From Bacteroidota bacterium (GTDB taxonomy: Bacteria; Bacteroidota; Bacteroidia; Chitinophagales; Chitinophagaceae), in the NCBI GenBank assembly GCA_026391455.1, contig JAPLEH010000004.1:91187-155186 (forward strand): a DNA stretch of 64,000 nucleotides, in the 5' to 3' direction. Under the pieces are notes generated by a model, which made no database searches, was not told the origin of the DNA, and was given only the letters and a program-made list of their open reading frames with translations. Shown piece after piece: positions 16,154 to 25,810 of this stretch. Within the stretch, counting starts at the first letter, position 1, and each line of letters begins with the position of its first letter. The position numbers were made by a program, and so were the translations under genes.

Positions 16154-17179
16154 ATGATTTCTTCAAAAAATAAAAAAGATTTGCCAAATCAGTCAAAAGA
16201 GGAAAAGGAACAGCGGAATATTCCACGTAGGATACAAACCATTCTAATTATCTTTTTCGTATGGCTAATAATAAGCCTACTTTATTACTTTGTTTTTATT
16301 AAGAACTGGGCTACAACTAAAACAAGTTTAGATCATATTGACTCTGGGTTCGCAGTTTCTTTTTCAGCATCTTTGATGGATGATCTAATAATGTTTTTAT
16401 TACTTACGCCTTTGGTGATTTACTTAACTACTAAACCATTATGGGATTACAGTTTTAGTGAAAAAGTGAATGCCCTTATTAATAGTAAACATGCTAAGAA
16501 TAGAGACTCACTAACTACATATGTACACAAAAGTATTTCGTCGCTTATGGCATATAACAAACAGATATTTTTTAAAATATCTGTAAGGGATTATGATGCA
16601 ACTACTCATGCATATAGTCTTTATATTGAAACCAAAATCAAAGCTTCGAATATGTGCCGAGACAAAGACTTTGTTCTGAATAAGGACTACTCGTTCTATG
16701 TAATGCCTTCTGACGTTATTCCAGGGAAAGAGGCTGGCTTTGTAACCAGTTTAATTAAAACAAATATTGAAGAAAAAAATGGAATTACTACATATATAGA
16801 TAGCAATAATATATTTAAACTTGACAGAAAATTTGAACAGAAAATTAATTTTGTAATAGCAAAAAATGGGGAAATTGAAATTTCTTTAAAATACAATACA
16901 TGGTCAATCACTGGCGATAAACTTGATTTAAACGACTTGTCAATATGGAATTTCCTTCAAATTGACCGGTATTCAAATGATGTTAACGTATTGGTTAGAA
17001 ACGACTTAAACAGGGCGTTAAAGTTCGATGTTTATGTTGCAAAACATCAAAATGATGACGAAAAAACTGTAACTTTGGATCATAATATGGTACTATCGGC
17101 AGGGCAGGAGGATTCTCATAAAGTAACAAGAGAACTCTTGCCTAAGGAAGATGTACGCATCTTTTTTCACAAACCCTAA
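16154..17179 (+). CDS. Two-TM membrane protein of unknown function
   Basis: 341 residues. After a charged N-terminus there are two hydrophobic segments, about 29-49 (TILIIFFVWLIISLLYYFVF) and 73-90 (DDLIMFLLLTPLVIYLTT), then a soluble, mixed alpha/beta domain of about 245 residues without a motif I know. The gene is clearly richer in A+T than the flanking ardC and relaxase genes, suggesting separate acquisition. It has no close operon partner: ardC ends 98 bp upstream and a hairpin follows. It could be a cargo gene such as a membrane-linked defence effector, but nothing in the sequence shows this. Confidence 0.72.
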   Translation: MISSKNKKDLPNQSKEEKEQRNIPRRIQTILIIFFVWLIISLLYYFVFIKNWATTKTSLDHIDSGFAVSFSASLMDDLIMFLLLTPLVIYLTTKPLWDYSFSEKVNALINSKHAKNRDSLTTYVHKSISSLMAYNKQIFFKISVRDYDATTHAYSLYIETKIKASNMCRDKDFVLNKDYSFYVMPSDVIPGKEAGFVTSLIKTNIEEKNGITTYIDSNNIFKLDRKFEQKINFVIAKNGEIEISLKYNTWSITGDKLDLNDLSIWNFLQIDRYSNDVNVLVRNDLNRALKFDVYVAKHQNDDEKTVTLDHNMVLSAGQEDSHKVTRELLPKEDVRIFFHKP

Positions 17180-17260
17180 AATGGAAATCAAAATGAAAAC
17201 GCATGTTAATGGAACAGGTTCAGGTGGTTAATACGTAAGTATAAACTAACTAACCCGATT

Positions 17261-17289
17261 GAGGGTTCGGTAATTTAAGCTGAACCCTC
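17261..17289 (+). terminator. Hairpin after the AT-rich membrane-protein gene
   Basis: GAGGGTTC (17261-17268) pairs with GAACCCTC (17282-17289) across a 13-base loop. The T tract is weak. The rest of the 299-bp gap (17180-17478) shows no gene; it separates convergent transcription units. Confidence 0.4.
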
Positions 17290-17478
17290 TCTTAGTCAAG
17301 TATGGTTACTGTACTTGATTTTATTTTTGATTTTCGCTTTCGACTTTTCCTTGAGATCAGACATGAGTAAGTCAAAAACGCCTACGGCTTGGCCTTCGAC
17401 ACAAGAAATTTCTCCTGACCCACCAGCGCGGGGTTCATAAGGATAGTTCAACTTTCCGAGGGATTTTCAATCTTCGGT

Positions 17479-17877
17479 TTACTCACTTATTTTCTCAAGC
17501 CTCACTTTGTTAACTACGGAAGAATCGTTAATGAGGCCGTTGTAGCGGCTATCTTTAGCCACGAGCTGTTTTACTTCGTGATCCATAATTTGGTAATACA
17601 GTTTTTCCAGCTTGATGCCTTCCATTGTTACCTCATGTGTTGTGAAAGCCAGAATGATTTTGTTTTCATCTGGCAGGTATTCGCCAGAGATCAGGTATGA
17701 GTAGTTCAAAAACACCCATCTGGTATTATCAATCACAAAACAAATATTCCGGGCCTGTTCATCCGGTTCATAGAGGATGATGGATTGATCGATGGTGTCT
17801 CCATCTGGCTGGCTGGTTGTCGGATCATTCTCTTTCATCTGATCGTATTTGAGATTAAAACCCCGGTTCATAGTCAA
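17479..17877 (-). CDS. Unrecognised small protein downstream of the relaxase
   Basis: 132 residues, acidic at the start and probably soluble; a shorter start at an internal Met (MKENDPTTSQPDGD) is possible. It overlaps the end of the relaxase gene by 23 bp on the same strand, which indicates an operon and translational coupling. The middle reads ICFVIDNTRWVFLNYSYLIS, then KIILAFTTHEVTMEGIKLEK, suggesting a small beta-rich fold. I do not recognise the family. From its place it may help the relaxosome. Confidence 0.6.
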   Translation of the reverse strand: MTMNRGFNLKYDQMKENDPTTSQPDGDTIDQSIILYEPDEQARNICFVIDNTRWVFLNYSYLISGEYLPDENKIILAFTTHEVTMEGIKLEKLYYQIMDHEVKQLVAKDSRYNGLINDSSVVNKVRLEKISE

Positions 17878-20602
17878 TGTCTTTTTGTTTGTGGGATGGA
17901 TTGATTTGCTTGTGTGGTTTTGGCCCGGTTTCTTTTAGCTGGCCTGATCTTATCCTGTCTTCAACCGCTTTTTCATGTGCTGATTGTTGTGATACAAGTT
18001 CGAGGGCCGACATTCGGTTGCCAAGCTGCGAGGACTGTTCCATCAGGGCCTCTTTGTCATCGGTATAGATATTCACCGCTTCGCGGCCCCGTGATACCGA
18101 TACATAAAATTGTTTCAGGTTCGTTGCCCCGAACGTGGCGGCAGGCTGCATCACAAATACCTCATCCACTGTTTTCCCCTGCGAGGCATGGCTGGTGATG
18201 CAATAGGCATGATCGATATGCCCGAATTCCGCATCAAGCCTATATCGCGCCTTGCTTTGCGGGTTGTGCAGGATAACACCGTCTTTTTTGCTCACCTTTG
18301 CCACCTGCAGCAGCATACCGTTATTCAGCCGCTTTTCTTTTTTGTCGGTGGCATTGCGCGTGATTCGAACCATATCCCCTTTTGACAGGCCGAACCGCTT
18401 CTGGTCAAACACATCAAAATCCCCGCTTCGTGACCGTGGAAGAATGACTTGTTTTTGCTGCTCATCCGTGAGGATCACATTCGCCCCTTCGATGCGATCC
18501 ACACGCCAGCGGCTTGCCCGTTTGATGCCTTTCATGTTTTGGTTGAACTGAATGACATTCCCATGTTCATAACTACGCCAATCGCTTTTTTCAGCCTCTG
18601 TCAGGTTGCGGTTTTGGAGGCGGCATGCATCCAGTTCGCGCCGCCCGATCTTCTTTGCTTTCTTCAACCGGTCCCGTAAACGATCCGTTACCGCGCGCCC
18701 CTGATTATGGGTAGGAGAAATCACCAGGACCGATTTACGACGCTTTACCGCATCCATATAATCATCCACCAATGCGTCGGCAGGGTTGAGCGGGTCTATT
18801 GATTTGATGGAACCGAGAGATTGCAGTTTGGCGAAAGCCGATTCAACCTGACCCTTTGATAGATCACTTACCAGCTCGCGATAGCTTTCCGTTTTCTGCC
18901 TGCGGATCATAGTCACTTCCGCCGCACGGATACCGCCCACAGTGTTGATGATCCGCAAGGCATCACCGCGCACCACACTGGAATGTTGCCTTGTATCCCC
19001 GCCCAGTATCAGCCTTGCGTTTTTCTGTGTGACGAGGGCAAGCAGGGCAGTCATGTCTTTGGTGCCAAGCAGCCCGGCTTCATCCACCCATAAAACCTGG
19101 TTCTCCAGTTTGCCTTGAAGCTCTTTATCACTAAGCAGTTTGGCCACAGTTTCCGCATCATTAAACCCATCCTGCCGCAACACACCACGCGCCGCCTGGG
19201 CTGTCGGGGCAACGGCGATCACTGTTTTTCCGGCCTGCTCCATCCAATGAGCCGCTTCTCGCATTAAAGTGGTTTTGCCCGTTCCCGCCGCACCCATTAC
19301 AATCGACACCCGGTTTGATGTGGTCAGCACATGGGACACCACATCCGCCTGCTGGCCTTTTAACTCCAAAAAATCAGGGGCTGCATGATAAAGTGGAGCC
19401 ATCGCCCCGATCCCTTTTTTGGCGAGGTCAACCATGTGCTTTTCTTCGGCAAGGGCTTCGCGGGTTGTACACAGGACAAGGCTGCCTCGGTTGAACCGGA
19501 GCAAGCGGTCATCGTTATGGATGGCCTCATTTACCTGCTCGATTGTTATATGGGATTGCCCAAGCGAGAACCGATAAGCGGCCTGCAGGACATCATTGAC
19601 CGCCACCACCGATGCACGTTCAAAGCAATGCGACACGGCATTACTGATACATTTGTCAAGGGTGAGAGAAGGGCCCGGTTTCTCTTTTTTATGCCGGATG
19701 GGCTGATCGGTGATTTTGTCACTGATCGGACCCGAGAGTTCTTTTAACTGCTGTCGCCACTCATGGCGAAGCTCATCCATGGAAAAACCCTTTTGTTTGC
19801 GTGAGCGTGTCTTTGCCCCCAACGCATCCAACGCTTTTGCATCCGTGATTCCCTTTTCCTTGGCCGCTTTTCCGATCTCATCGGTACGCTTTGAAAAATG
19901 CTTAATGATCCCGACAGGAACACCTTCGATCTCAAACGAGTTATCCGTCGGTCTGATCTTGTACCCGAGATCGTTTAGACGATCCGCCAGGCGTTTATGA
20001 AACTGCTTTTGAAAATAAGGCATCTGCCGTTTGATCTCGCGGAATTTCGCGGCCTTGAACCGTTGCTCCTGTTCGTCATATGTGGCATTGAACACAAAGC
20101 AATGCGCATGCAAATGCGGATCGGGAAGGCTGGCCGCCACAGGCCTTGCCGTCTGGTGGGTAAAGGCCGCCCAGGCCAGTTCTCCCGTCGCCCGGTCGTC
20201 ATACACGCCTTTTTGCCGGATACGCGCCATGGCCAGTTTTTCAATCCCGCCCATGGTGTCCTGAACCGAGGCTTCAAAGGCTTTTAGAATATGATCATCA
20301 TTGGTGAGAGCATGAATGACCGAGACGGATTTGGGGCAGTGGAAATTGATATCGTATCCTGTGATACGGTTATCCTTGATACGCGGGGTCAGGGTGTCGC
20401 CGGTAAGGGGGTGACGGTTTTCAACCAGTGCAAAAAACTGATCCTTGGTGGCGGGACCGGTGATCCCGAGCCGTGCGGCCAACCGGCCTTCGAAACGACC
20501 CTGCAATTCCTGGTCGCTGATATAATAATCGGACTTGACCAGCGCATCACTGAAATACGCTTTAGCCTGTTTTGCCGAATTGCTTTGGATCATCCTGATC
20601 AT
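17855..20602 (-). CDS. MobF-family conjugative relaxase/helicase (TrwC/TraI type)
   Basis: 915 residues from the ATG at 20602 (MIRMIQSNSAKQAKAYFSDA); the frame is open 75 bases further but that part looks noncoding. Tyrosines at 26-27 (SDYYIS) are candidates for the DNA-linking residue. The three-histidine metal site is PHLHAHCF (His163, 165, 167). The helicase part has Walker A GAAGTGKTT at 437-445 and the late RecD-like ITSHASQGKTVDEVFV. The enzyme nicks at oriT, stays bound to the 5' end and unwinds the strand for transfer. It overlaps the next gene downstream and lies in a minus-strand transfer block with the coupling ATPase. Confidence 0.93.
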   Translation of the reverse strand: MIRMIQSNSAKQAKAYFSDALVKSDYYISDQELQGRFEGRLAARLGITGPATKDQFFALVENRHPLTGDTLTPRIKDNRITGYDINFHCPKSVSVIHALTNDDHILKAFEASVQDTMGGIEKLAMARIRQKGVYDDRATGELAWAAFTHQTARPVAASLPDPHLHAHCFVFNATYDEQEQRFKAAKFREIKRQMPYFQKQFHKRLADRLNDLGYKIRPTDNSFEIEGVPVGIIKHFSKRTDEIGKAAKEKGITDAKALDALGAKTRSRKQKGFSMDELRHEWRQQLKELSGPISDKITDQPIRHKKEKPGPSLTLDKCISNAVSHCFERASVVAVNDVLQAAYRFSLGQSHITIEQVNEAIHNDDRLLRFNRGSLVLCTTREALAEEKHMVDLAKKGIGAMAPLYHAAPDFLELKGQQADVVSHVLTTSNRVSIVMGAAGTGKTTLMREAAHWMEQAGKTVIAVAPTAQAARGVLRQDGFNDAETVAKLLSDKELQGKLENQVLWVDEAGLLGTKDMTALLALVTQKNARLILGGDTRQHSSVVRGDALRIINTVGGIRAAEVTMIRRQKTESYRELVSDLSKGQVESAFAKLQSLGSIKSIDPLNPADALVDDYMDAVKRRKSVLVISPTHNQGRAVTDRLRDRLKKAKKIGRRELDACRLQNRNLTEAEKSDWRSYEHGNVIQFNQNMKGIKRASRWRVDRIEGANVILTDEQQKQVILPRSRSGDFDVFDQKRFGLSKGDMVRITRNATDKKEKRLNNGMLLQVAKVSKKDGVILHNPQSKARYRLDAEFGHIDHAYCITSHASQGKTVDEVFVMQPAATFGATNLKQFYVSVSRGREAVNIYTDDKEALMEQSSQLGNRMSALELVSQQSAHEKAVEDRIRSGQLKETGPKPHKQINPSHKQKDIDYEPGF

Positions 20603-20694
20603 GGGAAGAAGGATAAAGCCGCTCCGGTGTTTGCCGCTGCACTTTCCGCTGCGGTTAACAACAAATAAGTGAAGCAAACTGCCGGAGCTGGCAC

Positions 20695-20772
20695 CTGAGC
20701 AGTGCTCAGAAAGTGATTAAACACCATTAAATAAAACGCATCAGACATCTGCCCTAACACTGTGTGTTAGGG
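20695..20772. other. Candidate oriT region with two inverted repeats
   Basis: In the 215-bp spacer upstream of the relaxase start there are two perfect inverted repeats: CTGAGC-AGT-GCTCAG (20695-20709) and CCCTAACAC-TGT-GTGTTAGGG (20752-20772). Neither is followed by a T run on the minus strand, so they do not look like terminators. MobF relaxases often act on an oriT close to their own gene with small hairpins beside nic. The nic site itself cannot be read. Confidence 0.35.
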
Positions 20773-20817
20773 GGTTGGGAAGCCGGTTTCTGTGATTTTT
20801 AAATAGAAATAAAAGCT

Positions 20818-21621
20818 TTATCCAGCCACAGAAACATCATCTTCGTTACCCTCAGTAAAAGAACCTGCTACCCGCCGGCGCAATTCTTCTGATGTTGGCT
20901 TGCGGGAATAAAACCGAACGCCGCGGGTCTGATCAGTTGGTGCGTCCCCGATAAAGGCCGTTTCCATTTCTTCATTCAGGATCATTTCATCGATCTTGTC
21001 CATAATGAAATTATCCCCCGCTTTGTACGCCCCGTAATAACTCAGGCTATAACAGAGTGCTGCGACAACAAACAACAGGCCGAGGCTTTGTCCCGCCATA
21101 TAGAGAAACAGTCCGCCCACAAAAAACCCAACTGGCTCCCAGAAGGTTTCTATCGCCCGGATGCTGGGCTTCTTATCATTAACCGTGAGGTTATAGAAAA
21201 AAGGGTGCAAGTCTCCGGTGTGCAAACTAAATCGTTTAAAGTCGAACACAGACGGGTTGCGTCTAATCTCCTTCCAGCGGATAAAAGAAAACACAAGAAA
21301 AACAACAGTAAACGCATACCAGGGCCAATAGAGGATAAATGCCGATGACCGAAACCGCTCCATTCCGGCAAATCCGGTTTCACTGTCAAACGTGAAATTG
21401 AGCATGGCGAGCCGCTTTAAAAAAATCGGGGTAATCATTAAAAACCCTGCAACCGTAAAACAGGTCGCCAGCGAAAAATACCGTTCTCCAAAATTCTTTC
21501 GTATAAAAACTTCAATCAGCACACGCGGATAAGAAGCGATAAAAAGGAAGAAGGCGAAGATTCTTTCTTTTATCAGATTAGCCCGCCTGAATACGGTTCG
21601 GTAGTAAAGGTTTTTTGTCAT
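20818..21621 (-). CDS. Multi-pass membrane protein of the transfer block
   Basis: 267 residues. Hydrophobic segments lie near 22-38, 50-66, 95-113 and 165-200, and the C-terminal tail of about 60 residues is charged and soluble. No family recognised. It is 12 bp downstream of the VirD4-like ATPase gene, same strand. The ATPase lacks the usual N-terminal membrane anchor of coupling proteins, so this protein is a plausible separate membrane partner; that is an inference from context only. Confidence 0.68.
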   Translation of the reverse strand: MTKNLYYRTVFRRANLIKERIFAFFLFIASYPRVLIEVFIRKNFGERYFSLATCFTVAGFLMITPIFLKRLAMLNFTFDSETGFAGMERFRSSAFILYWPWYAFTVVFLVFSFIRWKEIRRNPSVFDFKRFSLHTGDLHPFFYNLTVNDKKPSIRAIETFWEPVGFFVGGLFLYMAGQSLGLLFVVAALCYSLSYYGAYKAGDNFIMDKIDEMILNEEMETAFIGDAPTDQTRGVRFYSRKPTSEELRRRVAGSFTEGNEDDVSVAG

Positions 21622-21633
21622 GATGGTGGTGTT

Positions 21634-23133
21634 TTAGTTTTGTTTGAATGATACCTTTTTATGGTTTTGCTTGTTTTCAAAAACTTTTCCCTGCAGATGC
21701 ATGATGGCTTCGGTCACATTGTTATTTAATGGGCCGCCGGTTTTGAGTTCATTAAACTCTCGTGGCTGTATCATCTTTTGCAACTCAAACGAGATGGTTT
21801 CCCCGGAGCTGAACTCACCGGCAAGAGTGCGGGATCGCTGAACGCTTTCAGCATAGGCCTCGCCGATCAAGTCCGAGGCATAGGTATTCGTCTCCACATC
21901 AGCATTGGCGTGAAAGATCTTTGTCGCGAGTGTTCCAAGAAAACTCTTGACCCTGTATTCGGATTTGTGGCCACCCATATTGGCATAGTAGTTCGGAATA
22001 TTTTGCGAGATATAGACGGTCGCAATGCGACTGCTACGGGCCGTGGCCTGGTACTCCGCATCGTACTCATGCAAAAAGTTTTGCGCCTCATCGGCCCACA
22101 GAAAAACTGGCCGAGCATTATCGTTGTTCTGTCTTCGTTCCATCGCCCGTTGCCAAACATATTTGAATAATATCTGGCTGTCGCGTCCCACCTTATGATA
22201 CAGTTTGACCGGGAGGTTCAGCAGTATAATTTTGCCATCCAGCGAATCTTCAGGGATAACGGTAGATGCCCCATGACAGAACAGGGAATAAATCGGCTCC
22301 TTCAGCAGACGAAATAAAAAACCTGCAAAGGAAAACTCGATGATGGACCGGGTTTTTTCGCTGAGGTTGCGGTAATGTTCAATAAAAAACTGATCAATCA
22401 GTTTTAAAAGTTTGGCGTCGGGCAGGGACTCTGTAATCACCAGCTCATACAGATTGGCGTCTTCTTTGCAAGAAGCCATTTGTTCCGGGCTGAGTCCCGC
22501 AAACAGATCATTAATCTGTGTATTGACTTTTTGCTGACAAAGCCGGTAGGCATGATCGAAGCTGCCCGGACGTGATTTTTTTTCAGAGGGCTTGTCTTTT
22601 TGCGGTGCTGTTTGAACGATATCATACATGGCTTCTACGGAAACTTCCCCATAGGCCAGAAGGCAAAGATCAATAACATTGAACATCAGCATATCGAGCG
22701 CGGATTCCCAAAATGGATCATCGCTTTTACCGCCGGATTTTTCTTCACTTGACCGGATAACGGTTTTAAGCACCTGAACGATGTTTTCCGTATAAGACAC
22801 ACCGCCATGGCGACCGGAGGATTCATATTCCAGAAAATTAAACCGGTGTTCACCACCCGGTTCAATCACGATCAGATCATCAATTCGGTTCGTGGATGTG
22901 CAGTACGCTGTCCACAACTCTTTTTCATCAGGCTTTGCCGTCAGCACAAGGCCGCCAAATCCTTTTTGCAAATAGCTTAATGCCAGTTTGCGCCCCGAGC
23001 CCGATGTCTTACCCGAGCCTATGCCGCCGAAGATTTGAACACCTTCCACCGCATCGCGTATTGTCCAGTCTGTTTTGCCTTTGTCTGATGTAAACGGTAT
23101 CAGTGTTTCATCCAGTTCAAATGATTCAATCAT
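21634..23133 (-). CDS. VirD4/TraD-type coupling ATPase
   Basis: 499 residues. Walker A is GGIGSGKTSGSG at 36-47 and Walker B is ARPVFLWADEAQNFLHEY in the second half, followed by ATARSSRIATVYISQNIPNY, as in the type IV coupling protein family. Coupling proteins carry the relaxase-DNA complex to the conjugation pore. The protein begins only about 35 residues before Walker A and has no transmembrane segment. Most family members have two N-terminal TM helices and about 150 residues there. The neighbouring membrane-protein gene may supply that part. First gene of the minus-strand block that continues to the relaxase. Confidence 0.87.
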   Translation of the reverse strand: MIESFELDETLIPFTSDKGKTDWTIRDAVEGVQIFGGIGSGKTSGSGRKLALSYLQKGFGGLVLTAKPDEKELWTAYCTSTNRIDDLIVIEPGGEHRFNFLEYESSGRHGGVSYTENIVQVLKTVIRSSEEKSGGKSDDPFWESALDMLMFNVIDLCLLAYGEVSVEAMYDIVQTAPQKDKPSEKKSRPGSFDHAYRLCQQKVNTQINDLFAGLSPEQMASCKEDANLYELVITESLPDAKLLKLIDQFFIEHYRNLSEKTRSIIEFSFAGFLFRLLKEPIYSLFCHGASTVIPEDSLDGKIILLNLPVKLYHKVGRDSQILFKYVWQRAMERRQNNDNARPVFLWADEAQNFLHEYDAEYQATARSSRIATVYISQNIPNYYANMGGHKSEYRVKSFLGTLATKIFHANADVETNTYASDLIGEAYAESVQRSRTLAGEFSSGETISFELQKMIQPREFNELKTGGPLNNNVTEAIMHLQGKVFENKQNHKKVSFKQN

Positions 23134-23288
23134 ATCCTGTCATTGTACCTTTCAGCACAATATAAGCGAGAATTAAAATCAGAAATCACCGATAAGAGTA
23201 AGACTATTTGATGACTAAGTAAAAAACTTATAGTCTAATAAACTTTGTTCAAGTTTGCTTTAAACAAAATGCAGGTCCGATAAACAAA

Positions 23289-24065
23289 TTAATCATCCAT
23301 ACTTTGTTTACGGAGGCTCAGGATGAATGCAAACAACTCCTGGCTTTCATTGGCGGATTCAGGCCCTTCATACCAATAGCGTTCCCGGTAACGGGTTATC
23401 GTTGCTGCCTTAAAATCAGCAGCATGAAAATCTTCTCCGACAGGTGGTTCATGATCTTTGGGAACAAATAATTCCCGGATGAGTAATTCGCCGGGAATGG
23501 AGCAGATCAGATCGGGTTCCGATTGCAGCATTCGGCAGTGACGTTCCCTTGCAGCATCTTTGTACTGTACCAGATATGTCTCATATTGGTTGAACAAAGC
23601 CTCTCTCTCGAAATTATCATCCAGCCAACCGTTGCGGATCATATCCCTGTTTTTGATTTGTGTGACCTGAATAATAATTTCATCAATGAATGTACCGCCA
23701 TCAATCAAATCGTTTTGATACTGGTGAATCAGGGCCTGCATAAAAGGCATATTAGGTTGGCAAATCGTCGTCATCGGGATATAGCCCATAAGCCTGGATA
23801 TCCATGACCTCGCTTCTGTTTCGCATTCAGGATGCACGGATGCAGAAAGAGCAACATCATTCCATGATAATGGCCCGGTATTAATATCCCATTGGTTTAG
23901 CGGGTTTTCAATGCTGGCATTCCGCCAGGCCACAAACCGGTCTGGCATAAGATCGACCGTGTTCGATTTATTCACGGGCTTTTGTTCATCAGGAGCGAAC
24001 AAGTCTTTCCAATGAACCGCTTCATCTAAAGAAAGACCATTGACCGGAGTATCTTTTTTATCCAT
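23289..24065 (-). CDS. Unrecognised soluble protein of the transfer region
   Basis: 258 residues, acidic, no signal peptide or TM segment. Notable stretches are NPLNQWDINTGPLSWNDVAL near 57-76 and a C-terminal helical part. It is 155 bp upstream of the coupling ATPase gene on the same strand and so may be the first gene of the transfer operon. It is divergent from the 24116 gene, leaving a 50-bp shared upstream region. No known family is evident; a relaxosome accessory role is possible from position only. Confidence 0.6.
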   Translation of the reverse strand: MDKKDTPVNGLSLDEAVHWKDLFAPDEQKPVNKSNTVDLMPDRFVAWRNASIENPLNQWDINTGPLSWNDVALSASVHPECETEARSWISRLMGYIPMTTICQPNMPFMQALIHQYQNDLIDGGTFIDEIIIQVTQIKNRDMIRNGWLDDNFEREALFNQYETYLVQYKDAARERHCRMLQSEPDLICSIPGELLIRELFVPKDHEPPVGEDFHAADFKAATITRYRERYWYEGPESANESQELFAFILSLRKQSMDD

Positions 24066-24115
24066 GTGGCCAAGTCTAGCATAATCTGTAAATTAGTGCA
24101 AGAAAAAATTGGTTT

Positions 24116-24706
24116 ATGGGAGAGGAAAAAGAACTCAGTTTTGAACAAGTAAAAAAGATCATGGCAGACGCAGCTAAACGTGTTGATGACATCAATAAAT
24201 TAATTGATCAGGTACCACAGGATACGCCAAGCCCTTCTCTAAAACCTCCAGGTACCCCTCCCGGAAACAAAGCACCCGGTTCAAGGGCCCAGCGTATAAG
24301 TTTCTTAAACGAGCAAAAAACAATCGTAATCACTACCGCAAGAGAAGCGGTTGATAGTAATTCAGAAAAGTTCTCGCAAGTGCAGAAACAAGAACTCACA
24401 GAGATAGTGACGATGCTAACAAACCCGGATGCGAAAAGATATGACGCAATGATTACAGATGCGCAGCACCGGGCTATCAGCAAAATAAAAGACTACCGGA
24501 AACATCAGGATTCAAAAACCTACAGTCATCAGGAGTATAAAGAACAAGAGAATATTCCTGAGTTAACAGGGATGGGATCAAAATTTATTGAAAGTCTGTC
24601 GTACTCATCGCTCAAAAGCGCGGAACAAAAACAGCCAACGAAAGAAAAAAAGGAAATCCAATCAACTTTTGCGGAAAATAAAAAAGACTTGTTTGAAGAG
24701 CGGTAA
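24116..24706 (+). CDS. Unrecognised hydrophilic helical protein
   Basis: 196 residues, highly charged and without membrane segments. An N-terminal helix (SFEQVKKIMADAAKRVDDIN) is followed by a Pro/Gly-rich stretch (SPSLKPPGTPPGNKAPGSRA) and a long helical region, ending in a Lys/Glu-rich tail. It is divergent from the 23289 gene and convergent with the 24714 gene, whose end is 7 bp away. No family recognised. Confidence 0.6.
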   Translation: MGEEKELSFEQVKKIMADAAKRVDDINKLIDQVPQDTPSPSLKPPGTPPGNKAPGSRAQRISFLNEQKTIVITTAREAVDSNSEKFSQVQKQELTEIVTMLTNPDAKRYDAMITDAQHRAISKIKDYRKHQDSKTYSHQEYKEQENIPELTGMGSKFIESLSYSSLKSAEQKQPTKEKKEIQSTFAENKKDLFEER

Positions 24707-24713
24707 GATCACG

Positions 24714-24977
24714 TTAATCTTTCACCTTATCCTCTTTATCTTTTGAAGGGCCGGAATCAAGGTCTTTCAGCCTGTCAGGATTGAGCCATTTCGGTACATC
24801 CGATTTTGACTTCTCCAACTCGAATTGCTCAATGCCGTGCTTCATCCCGACAAAGCGATCACTTGCACCAGTGGCTGTTGAGAGTTGCTTCGCCAGATCA
24901 GGAACGTGTTCGGCAATCATATAGCCGTAATTGAATCCCTTTAAATAATCGGGGGATGGGGTTTCTTCCGAATTCAT
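24714..24977 (-). CDS. Small unrecognised protein
   Basis: 87 residues, soluble, with a Tyr/Gly-rich N-terminal part (YLKGFNYGYMIAEHVPDLAK) and a strongly charged Lys/Asp tail. The N-terminal pattern resembles short DUF proteins seen on Bacteroidetes elements, but I cannot name the family. It converges with the 24116 gene. Plausible because of its codon use and a clear ATG after an AT-rich upstream region. Confidence 0.5.
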   Translation of the reverse strand: MNSEETPSPDYLKGFNYGYMIAEHVPDLAKQLSTATGASDRFVGMKHGIEQFELEKSKSDVPKWLNPDRLKDLDSGPSKDKEDKVKD

Positions 24978-25102
24978 TTTTAAACCTTTGATTTGTGAAA
25001 TCTAAATAAAGATAAAAGTGTTCAATTATTTAAATAAACTTTATTCGACTTAGCAATATCAAAAAAATCAGGAAATAGCCATGAACTTTGCCAATATTAA
25101 TC

Positions 25103-25777
25103 TCAGTTTTTAGGACTCATATTCAAGGAATCTATTCTCTTTCTTTTCTTGTTGTTTCCTAACATTAATTTGTCCAGATATTCAATTTCCTTTTCTAGAT
25201 CAGCAATTTCCTTTTCTCGATCTCGAAGATATGATTTATACTCTGCTATCTCTTTTTCTCTTTCCATGATTTTTAATACTCTTTTTAAGCTATCCGCCTC
25301 ATTTTTACTTGTAACAAATCGCCTATTAGTAAATGCCAAACGTTCATCTTTAGTTGTAAGCTGGTAAAACAAAGTGTCCTGAAATGATTTTAAGACATTC
25401 ACCGTCGAGTCAAGTAGTTTTCTTTCGTAGCTAAGGTTCGTAACATATTTGGAAAGAGAATCTGACAGGTGTCGTAATTGAATGATAGAGTCATTTATTG
25501 CTTGTTTTCGCTGATTAAAACTTTCCTCTTGAATCTTATTCAGTGTTGATTGATTTTGTAAAAGACCAGTAGCAAAGGCAATGATTACGGTAAGAACTCC
25601 TAGGAAAATTGGTGATAATGCAGCAATCCATTGGGGTTTTTTATACCATTTTCTTTTCAACTCAATATCAAGACCAGCTATTTCTTTATTTATCTTGTCA
25701 ATTTCAAGTTGTTTTTTAACGGCATCGTAGTCCGGTGGCGGCGGCGGAACAGCGATTTGTTTTTCATCTGTATCCAT
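25103..25777 (-). CDS. Membrane-anchored coiled-coil protein
   Basis: 224 residues. The N-terminus has a proline run (VPPPPPDY), then a short helix, one TM segment near 51-71 (IAALSPIFLGVLTVIIAFAT), and a long heptad-rich coiled coil from about 80 to 215 with repeated KEIAELEKEIEYL-like units. A-T-rich compared with the transfer genes. No enzymatic domain. It could be a membrane scaffold or sensor; no family recognised. The 325-bp area to the left (24978-25102) and the right (25778-26044) holds no other gene. Confidence 0.6.
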   Translation of the reverse strand: MDTDEKQIAVPPPPPDYDAVKKQLEIDKINKEIAGLDIELKRKWYKKPQWIAALSPIFLGVLTVIIAFATGLLQNQSTLNKIQEESFNQRKQAINDSIIQLRHLSDSLSKYVTNLSYERKLLDSTVNVLKSFQDTLFYQLTTKDERLAFTNRRFVTSKNEADSLKRVLKIMEREKEIAEYKSYLRDREKEIADLEKEIEYLDKLMLGNNKKRKRIDSLNMSPKN

Positions 25778-25810
25778 TGAACGGGTTTTATCGATAAATC
25801 TAATAAAATT

